From positions 1 through 64,000 of the forward strand of contig JAVTVY010018717.1 of assembly GCA_036873755.1 (NCBI GenBank): a DNA stretch of 64,000 bases, in the 5' to 3' direction. The translations under genes were made by a program, and so were the position numbers. Position 1 is the first letter of the stretch; every line of letters starts with the position of its first letter. The stretch comes from Hanleya hanleyi (taxonomy: Eukaryota; Mollusca; Polyplacophora; Lepidopleurida; Hanleyidae). This document shows positions 34,568 through 43,594 of this stretch, in pieces. Below the pieces are notes generated by a model. The model ran no database searches and was not told where the DNA came from. It saw nothing but the letters and a program-made list of their open reading frames with translations.

Positions 34568-36340
34568 TTAATACGGTATTCCCGAGTTGTGATGTTGCAT
34601 CACAAGAGTCGGCGGATCAAACGGTGGGGCATATTCTATATATTGACTATAGAGAATATCCATATCTTCACCTTCCATATCAAGGAGTTCAAATAATTCG
34701 GAATTAAAATGTATTTCTTCAAATTTTAAATCAGTTTTCTTTAGTCCATGCAGTTGCAAGTCAGCTGCTCAACCCTTTCATCTGCCGGCGGGTCAGCTAC
34801 ATGAAGGGACGTCACTCTTGTGACACAATGTCACAACTCGACAGCTGTAAACTACTGCATGTTTCGATCCAAGGGAAATAATCAAGATTCAGACACTTTC
34901 AAATTCGAAGTTTCAACATTACTGTGCGGACCAGATAACTTCAGTATTAAGTATTGTACCATCTTACTATTTTCGAGCATGGTATCTTAAAAGAGATATC
35001 TCAAACTAGTCCAGTAAACAGAACAGAATTAGCATTCGTTCCTAATTATAAAATCTTAAGTATGCCAAAGTGTCAAAGAGATTTTTCTTCGCTTCCAGTA
35101 CTCAATGATGACACGTGGAAAAAAAAAATAAAATAAAAATACTACAAAACGAAGACGAAGGATCCTCCGTACATGTACATTCACTTTCAGACTAACTTTG
35201 CTCATTTCTCTTATACTATGACAACCGACATAAGTACAGTTTCTAGAAATCTTGAACTCCTGAAACTTAGAAAGATTATATCTTGGTGCTTTCCAGTGTC
35301 CCTTTTTCGATCTTTTTCGCTCAGATTCGAAATTCTGTCAACAAAATTACAACTCAATCGTCTTAGTAACAATGGACAAAAAGATCCCCTTGTCATTATC
35401 TTACAATTATCGGACAATGGTGGGCGCCAAGATCCTGCAGGATCTCTCGTATTATTAAGGGTTGAAATACCACTATTATAAACTTGAGTGGCATAATGGA
35501 CTCAGCATGGTATTGTATTTTTCCTACCTGTTATCCAGAGTCCTAAACAAGAGACAGTATGTAAATACTTAGGAGTGTGGGGCTTTTCCAAATTTATTGC
35601 ACTGCCTGGCCCTGGCAATATAATTAATTAGATCTGAGGAAACTCCAATGCCGAATAGGAGCAAACTCTCTCATGATCTGGGAAGACTTCAATTTCTTTA
35701 ATTTAAATTATGAATAGTTAGCACACTTTAGCATGTTCAGTGACATAACCATCTGTCATGATTTTATAAAAATCAGTCATCTATGCATCCACTATTTCGA
35801 CAACACTCGGTTCACTGAAAGGATTGATCCATGCCTTGTGAATATGTTTTTTTCAATAACTACCAGCACAGTGCTACTTCTTTGAAAATTATGGATCGAC
35901 AGTATGTCTTGTGCCACAACTCCAACCTGGGATGTCCAGTGTGCCGCTTCATGCTGTTCTTCCGAAATTCCCCAATATCAGTTCCACGATCAGTACACCG
36001 GTATAGGCCTACCTGAAAATAAGTTGCAAACAAATAAAATCAAATATAAAATTTATATTCTGACGTTTTTGCCCATATTTCGGATATAAATTTTCACACA
36101 AATGAATCTTTTGGATATTAAACAATTATTGAAATTAATAGTTATCAAGGATCACAATTTTGCTTTTCTGAATTTCTTGGTAAAGTTACCATACATGCCA
36201 TAGTTGCAGTGTCCTCTTTGGAGCAGAATATGTTGTGGAAATGTCAGGAACGAACGAGCATGTTGGTGTTGGTTTTTACCTGCGGCACGCAGGTCTACGA
36301 GAGGCTCGAAGTAGTATATAATTAATTATATCATTAATTT
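34568..36340. other. Unassigned AT-rich sequence
   Basis: 1.8 kb with only short frames (the longest about 100 codons, at 35173-35481, no recognisable domain). A short inverted repeat CACTCTTGTGACACAATGTCACAA lies near 34816. Nothing else supported. Confidence 0.5.
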
Positions 36341-36948
36341 CCGTTAATTTCCGGAAAATGAGGTTCTCGACGGGTACCCTCAGAGGTCAAGGCCATTATA
36401 GTTCCGGCACTTCTGGTCACGTGACCTTTGGGGCATGTATTCCTTCGCGGTGATGCGGTCTGCCTCCGCGGACAGAAAGTAGTCCCACGGGAAAAAATGC
36501 ATGGAATGCATGTATTTATTACATGTACCGACCTTCAACATCCGGGAACTTTTCAACATCCGGATGACGTCATGAGTGACGTCAGATCACACGTGACCTT
36601 GAAGCGGGGTTTCCCAGTGGGTTTCCCCACTGGGTTTTCCCCCGGGCCCGGCCGCACGCAGCGCGCGGGTTATCCGGCCGCACGCCTGCGCGATGCCTGT
36701 GCGGATTATCCGGCCGCACGCCTGCGCGGTATCGCCGGAAGTGCACAGGTCGCGTTGGTATAATAAAAGGATTGACCTGTAATCTTTGATGTTGTTGTTG
36801 TTGTTGCTCTCTTTTTGGACTAACCAATCAGAATAGTACTTATCATGGACTACACCCCGTAGAGCTACGTATAGGCGCGCATGTGTGACATGGTCTATAA
36901 AACACGTCCCTCTGCATCCCACACCCCCATTACTACTGTTGCAGAGCC
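36341..36948 (+). promoter_or_regulatory. Upstream control region of Polinton 1
   Basis: Contains the palindrome GGTCACGTGACC (36415-36426), two perfect CRE sites TGACGTCA (36565-36572 and 36577-36584), an E-box CACGTG (36590-36595) and a very GC-rich block with a 36-bp tandem repeat of TTATCCGGCCGCACGCCTGC (36670 and 36706). A TATA box (36896-36902, TATAAAA) lies about 47 bp before the first ATG. No terminal inverted repeat could be paired with the other end of the element. Confidence 0.55.
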
Positions 36949-37176
36949 ATGACGGACACCCAGCCCTATGCGACTCGTATTTTACAGCATGCGAGCGTAG
37001 TTAATTCACTCACGGGTTACCGAGCAGTGGTTCGGTCCATGTTTGTAGATGGCGACGACAACGAGGGGCGACGCCAGATCCTGAAAGAATCCACAGAAGC
37101 GATCTTCGACAAGAGTACACTTGATGGAGAGGTGTGCTATCACTCACCACTACTCGACTATGACAGTCATTCTTGA
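36949..37176 (+). CDS. Hypothetical 75-aa protein, first gene of Polinton 1
   Basis: Opens with MTDTQPYATRILQHASVV, about 47 bp after a TATA box. Acidic and soluble-looking, no recognised domain. Its 3' end overlaps the next ORF by 17 bp. Its position at the left end, behind a CRE/E-box-rich region, suggests an early gene, by inference only. Confidence 0.5.
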   Translation: MTDTQPYATRILQHASVVNSLTGYRAVVRSMFVDGDDNEGRRQILKESTEAIFDKSTLDGEVCYHSPLLDYDSHS

Positions 37177-37531
37177 TGCCCGGACTATTGACCACGAGCG
37201 CTCACGCCGGAACCAGCGACGGCTCGTTGGCCTAGTAATGGTCCTTGTCCTATTGACCCTGACGATGTGGCAATTACAACGACAGAAAAAGAACGGCCCT
37301 TCAGAGCCTCCACAGATGCTCTTATGTGCAACCGATATATACGAGGGTCAGTCACAGTGTGCGTCATTCACCGTTCGTCATTGGGTCAACCATGTCACAA
37401 AGAGACCTGTCCATAAATACGAGAGACAGTCAGAGTGTGTGTCATTCACCGTTCTTCATTGGGTCAACCATGTCACCAGTCCTACGAACCATCCTTCCCC
37501 TTACACCCCAGGTGGGGTTACACGTCTATGA
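37160..37531 (+). CDS. Hypothetical single-pass membrane protein of Polinton 1
   Basis: ATG at 37160 overlaps the preceding gene. A basic stretch (about residues 12-21) is followed by one strong transmembrane segment (LVGLVMVLVLLTLTMWQL, about residues 22-39) and a polar tail. The last half (from about 37330) is read through the duplicated promoter segments of the next gene, so the native protein may have ended earlier. Small membrane proteins of unknown role are common in Polintons. Confidence 0.45.
   Translation: MTVILDARTIDHERSRRNQRRLVGLVMVLVLLTLTMWQLQRQKKNGPSEPPQMLLCATDIYEGQSQCASFTVRHWVNHVTKRPVHKYERQSECVSFTVLHWVNHVTSPTNHPSPYTPGGVTRL
37333..37472 (+). promoter_or_regulatory. Duplicated promoter/leader segment
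   Basis: Two copies (about 37333-37395 and 37411-37472) of TATA-like ATACGAGRGWCAGTC, then GTGTGCGTCATTCACCGTTC and TTGGGTCAACCATGTCAC. The second copy leads into the ATG of the PC4-like gene at 37470. The same module (TATAAATACGAGAGACAGTC) precedes the paralogous gene at 38253. Confidence 0.65.
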
Positions 37532-38087
37532 AGATAAAAATCCCCATCGTTGAAGATAGTGGAGATGTTTGCTGGTCGAAAACGGTTACGCTACACCGTG
37601 ATGGCTGGACCAAATTTAAACGGGTGTTAAGCGGTGAGCTCGACGGAAACCTCATCCACATATACAATGCCATCTACGTATGCCGTGGACCCTTCTTCCC
37701 ACGCCTGTCCCGTTACCAGGGCCCTACGCGAGGCGTCGACCGTAGACTATACTGTGAAGTCATGTGGCTCTGTCAGTATGTCGGTACCTCTTCCCACTTC
37801 CCTTATATGTGTTGTAATTCACCCTAGACCCCGATCTGTGGACAGCCTTCGAGAAAGTGGTGCCTATTGTGAACCAGCTGTTTACACCGGACGAGCGGTC
37901 AGCTGATCAGTTGGGGTGGATCCGTGCCCTTAGTGAAGCGGCGGCAGAACCCATTGAACAAATTACCAAACCTACCAATGAAGCGGAGGCAGACGACGAT
38001 GCCATTGATTATCCGGCTAGACTCAGTCAGCCCAGTGACAATTGCATCCATACAACGGAGGCCGGTACGGCATCGGAACCCAAATGA
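37470..38087 (+). pseudogene. PC4-like small Polinton protein, paralog 1 (frameshifted)
   Basis: Begins MSPVLRTILPLTPQVGLHVY and loses frame near 37535. It continues in two other frames through GWTKFKRVLSGELDGNLI (about 37600-37655), shifts again near 37790, and ends with an acidic tail at 38087. Collinear with the intact paralog at 38253, with shared motifs WTKFKRVLSGELDG, RGPFF and an EQI.KP.N tail. The two genes arose by tandem duplication including their promoter. Confidence 0.7.
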
Positions 38088-38205
38088 AAGCATCCAGAAA
38101 GGAACTGTGACCCCAGCGCCAAATATTAACAGATAATATGGGGTGTACGTTTCATGTTGCAAGCCCATAATGCACCATGTTCTGACGTCATAAACTTTTC
38201 TTCTC

Positions 38206-38252
38206 TATAAATACGAGAGACAGTCAAATCTTGTACCATTCACGCACTGACC
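38206..38252 (+). promoter_or_regulatory. Promoter of the intact PC4-like gene
   Basis: TATAAATACGAGAGACAGTC followed by a short leader ending directly at the ATG at 38253. Same module as at 37411. A related TATAAATAAGC lies about 43 bp before the integrase ATG (38795-38805). Confidence 0.6.
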
Positions 38253-38738
38253 ATGGCGGAGCATATAATATGGGCGTTTCTCAGCTTGACTCCCGAGGTC
38301 TTTCTGCACGTCTATGCGGATAAGGTCGATATCTTGGGGGAGGTGAGAGATATTTGTGATGTGGACCCTACACAACCGTGTCCGGCTCACATTCGTCTGC
38401 CCCGGAAGGGCTGGACCAAATTCAAACGGGTATTGTCTGGTGAACTGGACGGCGACCTCATCCAATTGTGTCATGATGTGTACGTCCGACGCGGCCCCTT
38501 CTTTGCTCAATTGGCTCGACTAGATGGGGGTAGAGTGCATTTTACCCTTCACCCAGTTCTATGGTCTGCATTGGAAGATGCCGTGGCAGATGTGGATCAA
38601 GTGCTTACGAAGGAAGAGCGTTCATCAGACGAGTTGGACTTGTCATTTACCATGGACAATGTGAATCCCAATGAACAAATTATCAAACCTAGCAATCAAG
38701 TGAAGGCAGACGACGAAGCTAATAGACTATCCAGCTAG
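38253..38738 (+). CDS. PC4-like small Polinton protein, paralog 2 (intact)
   Basis: 161 codons. Residues about 15-75 fit, loosely, the ssDNA/transcription-cofactor PC4 pattern: beta strands with VFLHVYADKV, then IRLPRKGWTKFKRVL and DGDLIQL, where PC4 proteins have a Gly/Trp/Lys helix start followed by an acidic 'idxal' helix. The C-terminus (about residues 105-161) is acidic. A PC4-like role (ssDNA binding or late transcription) would fit a virus-like element, but this is inference from pattern only. Not recognised otherwise. Confidence 0.6.
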   Translation: MAEHIIWAFLSLTPEVFLHVYADKVDILGEVRDICDVDPTQPCPAHIRLPRKGWTKFKRVLSGELDGDLIQLCHDVYVRRGPFFAQLARLDGGRVHFTLHPVLWSALEDAVADVDQVLTKEERSSDELDLSFTMDNVNPNEQIIKPSNQVKADDEANRLSS

Positions 38739-38838
38739 ACTCAGTCAACCTAGGATATGTACAACGGTGGTAGGACCCAAACATCATACCTCGTTATAAA
38801 TAAGCTATACTCTCCGGGTCCATCATCATTTTGTCACC

Positions 38839-39852
38839 ATGAAGCGCTGGGAGAAGGTGATGGATAACTTATACCACAGTCCCGACAGTCCTGCTGAGTA
38901 TAGTGCATTGTCGGTTCTCTATCGAGCGGCCAAACTCCAGGGGATACAACGTGCCCAAGTTCGAGATTGGTTAAAAAAACAAGACACCTATACCTTACAT
39001 CGAGCTGCCCGCCGCCATTTTTTACGGAACCGATACATCGTGGGAGGACTAGATGCCCAATGGCAAGCGGATTTGGTCGATATGAGAGCCTTTGCCAAAC
39101 TCAACGATGGGAATCGATCTATCTTGACGTGCATCGATATCCTGTCGAAGTATGCGTGGGTGGTACCCATCCGGACGAAAACGGGGGCGAATCTCATAGC
39201 GGCGTTCAAGGGCATCTTCAAGACCGGGCACAAACCTTTGTATTTGCAAACCGACGAAGGCACGGAATTCCTCAACAGACCGTTCCAAGCCTTTCTCAAG
39301 AAATATAAGGTCTTCTTCTTCCATACGTACAACGAGACCATGGTTTCCGTAGTGGAAAGGTTCAACAGGACATTCAAAGGTCGCATGTATAAATATTTCA
39401 TCTATAAAAATACAAGACGGTACATCGATGTTCTCCCGAAAGATATGAGTGGTTACAATCGAGCCTATCACCGGAGTATACAGAGAGCCCCCATCACCGT
39501 CACCCAACGAAATGAAGCCCAAATCCAGCGTGTCTTGTTTCCCAGGCAATCACAGCGAACGCCGAAGGAGGTGCTCAAGGTCAGGGACCCTGTACGGATC
39601 AGTAAAGTCAAAGATCAATTTGAGAAAAGTTACATGCCCAACTGGAGCGATGAGCACTTCCTAATTAAACGGCGCCTAGCCCGACAGCAGCGAGTCTACG
39701 AACTGGAAGATCTTCAAGGGGAACCGTTGCTAGGGACGTTTTACGAGATGGAATTACAGCCTGTCGTAAAAACAAAGCAAGAATACTACTCGATGGAGCA
39801 GATTTTGAAAACGGAACGTCGACGTGGCAAACTGTTTCATTTCGTCAAATAG
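38839..39852 (+). CDS. INT: Polinton retroviral-type integrase with truncated chromodomain
   Basis: Integrates the Polinton DNA. 337 codons open. The N-terminus (residues 1-75) is an all-helical DNA-binding region without HHCC finger. The rve core follows, with D in WQADLVDM, D in QTDEGTEF and E in VVERFNRTF (DD-35-E-type spacing). An SH3-like segment leads to a C-terminal chromodomain start, YYSMEQILKTERRRGKL (about 39786-39836). TAG at 39850-39852 interrupts it; in the same frame the typical second half (WPSSFNSWVAANQV, about 39859-39900) follows and the frame continues to 39993. The core is intact, so the truncated product might still have catalytic activity. Confidence 0.9.
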   Translation: MKRWEKVMDNLYHSPDSPAEYSALSVLYRAAKLQGIQRAQVRDWLKKQDTYTLHRAARRHFLRNRYIVGGLDAQWQADLVDMRAFAKLNDGNRSILTCIDILSKYAWVVPIRTKTGANLIAAFKGIFKTGHKPLYLQTDEGTEFLNRPFQAFLKKYKVFFFHTYNETMVSVVERFNRTFKGRMYKYFIYKNTRRYIDVLPKDMSGYNRAYHRSIQRAPITVTQRNEAQIQRVLFPRQSQRTPKEVLKVRDPVRISKVKDQFEKSYMPNWSDEHFLIKRRLARQQRVYELEDLQGEPLLGTFYEMELQPVVKTKQEYYSMEQILKTERRRGKLFHFVK

Positions 39853-39968
39853 CAAGTCTGGCCCAGTTCCTTCAATTCCTGGGTCGCGGCCAACCAGGTG
39901 AAACGACTATCAAGCCAGACACCACCACCATCATCCTTCATTCCACGTTCGCCCATGAACACGGTGCT

Positions 39969-40103
39969 ATGGACAAACAGCAGCTGCCTCTGAACACAGC
40001 GTCTCTCAAAACGCGCAAAGCGCAAGTGGGCTTTGTGGTGACATTGTTGAGTGTGTTATATGGGGGTGTTTTACGACGTGGCCTATCTCAGCACTCTACT
40101 TAA
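39969..40103 (+). CDS. Hypothetical 44-aa protein with one hydrophobic segment
   Basis: ATG at 39969, overlapping the end of the read-through integrase frame. After a polar N-terminus (MDKQQLPLNTASLKTRKAQ) it has one hydrophobic stretch (VGFVVTLLSVLYGGVL) and a short basic end. Small membrane ORFs occur at similar places in Polintons; expression is unproven. Confidence 0.35.
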   Translation: MDKQQLPLNTASLKTRKAQVGFVVTLLSVLYGGVLRRGLSQHST

Positions 40104-40424
40104 CCAACCTAGGACACCAGCCGCGAGTGCAGATCAGACAAATGTACAGACTTTGTCTACACCAGTCAACCCTTCTCATCGAGCGACCACCACCACACCA
40201 AGTGTACAATCCACATCGAGCTCCACACCGAGTATACAGTTTAGGTCAACACCTACACCAAGTACTGCAGGGCCCACTACGTCTGAAAACCCTCCGGATT
40301 TCATCACTCACAGTGAACGCCCATCGACAACGGCGACCGACGTTGTTGTTGTACCCACCACCCCAGTTCACTCGTACCAAATTTACAAGAGCGGGTCACC
40401 ACGACAGCGGATACACCTCCAACC
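40104..40424 (+). other. Thr/Ser/Pro-rich open stretch before the ATPase
   Basis: Open in the frame starting at 40051; encodes low-complexity TTTTPSVQSTSSST-type sequence. It contains a first copy of CTAGGACACCAGCCGCGAGT (about 40109) that is repeated inside the ATPase P-loop at 40471. Probably the remnant of a separate small gene. Confidence 0.4.
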
Positions 40425-41103
40425 ATGGACCCCCGGTGGCAACATACCTTCACTTGCGTCATCGCAGGACCTAGGACACCAGCCACGAGTGCAGGTCAGC
40501 TCCGGCAAGACGCCCTTCGGCAGGAAGCTCCAACACGCCGACAACATGATCACCCCACTCATTTCCCGGGTCGTGTGGTGTTACGGAGAATGGCAAGCGG
40601 CGTATGCTGCAATGCCCCACATCACGTTCGTGGAAGGCCTACCCGACCTGGCCGATTTGGAACTGGACACTTTGGTGGTCCTCGATGATCTGATGGCGGA
40701 GACGGACAGTCAGGTCACCCAATTCTTTACCAAAGGCAGCCATCATCGACGCCTCAGCATCATCTATATCGTCCAGAATCTCTTCAGTAAAAACAACGAA
40801 CATCGAAACATCACCTTAAATGCCCACTACCTGGTGGTCCTCAAAAACCCCAGAGATACCACTCAACTGCTGCTCCTAGCGAGACAGATGTACCCTGAAC
40901 GCACTGCGTTTGCGTTGGAAGCCTTTAAAGATGCGACAACCCCTCAGCACGGGTATATGCTCTTCGGCCTCAAGCAAGCCACCCCGACCACCTTCGACTA
41001 CGGACCAGTATCTTTCCCGGAAAGACCCACCACGTGTACATGCAAAAATAATGTAAACACACCCATAGTGGCTCCCCCAGCTGGGGTGTGTGCGTTTGAT
41101 CAT
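40425..41103 (+). pseudogene. ATPase: Polinton FtsK/HerA-type genome-packaging ATPase (P-loop split)
   Basis: Packaging ATPase of the A32/FtsK class. The first codons (MDPRWQHTFTCVIAGP, from 40425) lead into the Walker A motif. There an insertion of about 28 bp, a near copy of sequence at about 40109, separates AGP from SSGKT and shifts the frame. The rest is open: VVWCYGEWQAAY, the Walker B strand DTLVVLDDLMAETD (about 40670), the sensor-like YIVQNLFSKNNEHRNI and LVVLKNPRDTTQL, to about 41040. An AATAAA follows at about 41109. Confidence 0.85.
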
Positions 41104-41215
41104 AGAGATAATAAAAGAATTAATACAACATCATGGTTGATTTTTGTCTCCGTTCAATATTCACGAGGTATGTAGATAAAAAGTGCAGGGTTGTGGGTTC
41201 TAGCATTAGTTGTAC

Positions 41216-41542
41216 ATGATGTCTGCGCGAGTACGGAAGCACGCTCCGACGCTCCGTGTATTGAAGACGGCCTCACCCGAGTTGGTTCGAACCATTGTAC
41301 GCGGTGCGGACCCTGACCATGTACGCTGTATGTGCGAGATCGGGTATAACATGTTAAAAGGCAACGTACCACTGACTCCGATTCAGAAGACCAAGTTGGC
41401 CAAGCATAAGACAGGTCTGCGAACCCTAGTCCGGAAGCGAGTCTCTCAAACACAAAAGAACAAGGTTTTACAGAAAGGCGGCTTTCTCGGGGCCATCTTA
41501 GCACCGATGGCCGCTTCCGTGTTGGGTCCAGTATTGGGCTGA
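41216..41542 (+). CDS. Small basic Polinton protein with Gly/hydrophobic C-terminus
   Basis: 108 codons. The N-terminal half (about residues 10-50) is a helical domain (ELVRTIVRGADPDHV). A Lys/Arg-rich segment (KLAKHKTGLRTLVRKRV) follows, and the end (GGFLGAILAPMAASVLGPVLG) is an amphipathic, glycine-rich helix. Small proteins of this build recur next to the capsid genes of Polintons and recall the membrane-active or core peptides of adenoviruses; that parallel is inference. Three bases separate it from the next ATG. A frameshifted copy lies at 62765-63102 on the - strand. Confidence 0.7.
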   Translation: MMSARVRKHAPTLRVLKTASPELVRTIVRGADPDHVRCMCEIGYNMLKGNVPLTPIQKTKLAKHKTGLRTLVRKRVSQTQKNKVLQKGGFLGAILAPMAASVLGPVLG

Positions 41543-41544
41543 CA

Positions 41545-42386
41545 ATGAACCACACGAAAAAAATGGTCCGCGTCGAACCTCGGCTCCTTCAAAACCTCCA
41601 ATCACCGTACCCCGTACCGTCTACGGTGAAGACGATAAACACACTCGATGAAGAGATGCGTCAGATCTTACAACGGCCGGGGTTAAGCGACAGTGAGAAA
41701 GTACGACAGTACAATGAAACGCTTCAGCGGTACATGACGTTCATGGACCAATATAAAATCCTCTCTACCCCAGCAGCAGCACCACCACCACCACCACGCG
41801 ACACACCACCGAACTCAGCACCACTCCAACAGCCGCCATTACCAGGGGTACCACCCGCAGCCCCACAGTGGGTGGAAGACGAAGTCCTGAAGAGTGTACC
41901 TGCACCTTTCAAGAAACAAGCTGGCCTGGTATCACAACGGGTGAAACAGAATCCTAACATGACTTGGAATGATAAAGCGAACTACTGGTACAGAATCAGG
42001 TGGTCCCCGGTACCCATATGACGGATATAGTGAATGACCTGATGCGTCAACGCAGGTCGCACACGGATCCTCGAGGATGGGAGGTCGTCGCTCAAGGCTT
42101 GAAAGACATGCATGTACCACAGAAATTGGTGGGGAACCCCCAGCGCTGGGCCTGGAATGGGCTGCTGGGATGCAGCGTGACTCGCCGGTGCAGACTCCAC
42201 AACCTTGGGAAGCCGAGTAGGAACCGGAGTCACCCCCCCCCCAAAACACCACAACGGCGGGCACCTACTGTTTCACCCCTTTTACCACGCCACCCCCTGA
42301 AACTACGTCCATCAAGATCTATGACACGTAGCAAGTCATCGCGACCATCACGACGATTAGCGCCCAAGGTCTGGGAGAAGTATTAA
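41545..42386 (+). pseudogene. Conserved Polinton structural protein (frameshift)
   Basis: Starts MNHTKKMVRVEPRLLQNLQ. A helical region with RPGLSDSEKVRQYNETLQRYM (about residues 35-60), a Pro-rich linker, then a domain ending in MTWNDK (about 41985), where one base is lost. The second half continues in another frame: VVPGTHMTDIVNDLMRQRR, PRGWEVVAQGLKDMHVPQKLVGNP and a basic tail to about 42386. The homologous gene on Polinton 2 (61985-62764) is uninterrupted and shows the normal length (259 aa). Function unknown; position suggests a capsid or core component. Confidence 0.78.
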
Positions 42387-42419
42387 ACCCGGGAGCAGCA
42401 GCAGGAAAACTCAGTCGTC

Positions 42420-43207
42420 ATGTTTTGCCTCACCCTACCCAGTAACCGTTCGCTCGATGTGAATCCTGACAACACCTTGACCAAGAACGTGACCCAGTTA
42501 CCGCAACCGTTGCATTTACCTGGACGCTGGGAATGTGGACTCGTGGATATCCAATACCTTTACTCGTGGTACAACGTGCGAGCCGGTGAAGTGTGGGACG
42601 AGGTGGCCTACGAAGGACAAGAAACCCGACTCACCCTACCCGAAGGCAAATAAGATACCCCAAGGGATTCATGCAAGGACTGAGAAGTCTGATGCATTAT
42701 AAGTCTCTACGGGACGTCACGATTATTTCAAAACCCATAAAAACCTTTCCCTTCAAAAATCGGGTGGACTTCGATTACAGTGCACACAACGACAAGGCCT
42801 GTCTCACTCTCAGCTCCAACGGGAGTGTCGAAATCAGTCCTACCCTACAGCAAATGCTGGGTCTCGATCTACAGGGGTACGCTGGCCTCACCGGAGAGAC
42901 AGCCCACATCACGATGGACATGCGTGGTGGTATGTATGGCCTGTACATCTACTCAGACATGGTCAATGCACATATTGTCGGACACAGCAACGTACCTCTA
43001 CTACGCGTCTGCCCGGTGAAAGGCAAGTATGGAGATCAAGTCATCCACAGTTTCAAGCACATCGTATATCTACCGGTCAGTCAGACCGATATTAGCTCCA
43101 TCATGATCGATATAAGAGACGACACCGGTCAACCGATTGCATTCGAGCGTGGGAAAGTGGAGCTGACACTTCATTTCCGTCAAGTCCGAGCGGTTCACTT
43201 TGCATAA
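42420..43207 (+). pseudogene. mCP: Polinton minor capsid protein (penton-like, frameshift)
   Basis: Starts MFCLTLPSNRSLDVNP, then WECGLVDIQYLYSWYNV, matching the start of Polinton minor capsid (single jelly-roll, penton base-like) proteins. The frame is lost near 42650 after LTLPEGK. The rest continues from about 42655 through QQMLGLDL, GMYGLYIYSDM, VIHSFKHIVYLPVSQTDISSI and ELTLHFRQVR to TAA at 43205-43207. The stop overlaps the next start as TAATG. Forms capsid vertices in the family. Confidence 0.82.
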
Positions 43208-43592
43208 TGAAGGTGCCTTACGAGTGCGATGCTCGAAGCTATATGAACTATTATGCCCAACAGGCCGGGGTAGCCTTCCAGTCTTTGCAGGTACACGCAT
43301 GCAGAACATACTCGGGAGCATCTTTAAACCGTTCCTGCCCTTGGTGACGCGTGGGGGCAAAGCAATCGGCAAACAAGCGGTACGCAGTGGACTGCAAGTC
43401 GCCGATGATGTCTTGGTGGGTACGGCTCCCAAAGAAGCACTGAAACGCCGAGCTAAAGAAGCAGGAAGCGTCTTGGTCGCCAAAGCACAACGCACCGTAG
43501 GGAATAAAAGACCTGCACCACCGAGACCACGCACCAGTCGACGACCGACCCAGCGACGACGCACATCGAAGACCCAGGATATCAGTTCTTAA
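43207..43592 (+). pseudogene. pX/VI-like small basic Polinton protein (one frameshift)
   Basis: ATG at 43207 within TAATG. N-terminus MKVPYECDARSYMNYYAQQ, then a one-base loss in a G-run near 43270. In the other frame follow LPVFAGTRMQ, GGKAIGKQAVRSGLQVADDVL, KRRAKEAG and an Arg/Pro-rich tail ending at 43592. The homologue at 60910-61302 is open throughout the common part. Proteins with this layout are widespread in Polintons beside the capsid genes and resemble adenoviral core/cement peptides (inference). Confidence 0.75.
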
Positions 43593-43594
43593 AT

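Noticed and set aside
35173..35481. 102-codon frame in unassigned sequence.
   Set aside because: No recognisable domain, no start context or neighbouring exons; within chance expectation for the region.
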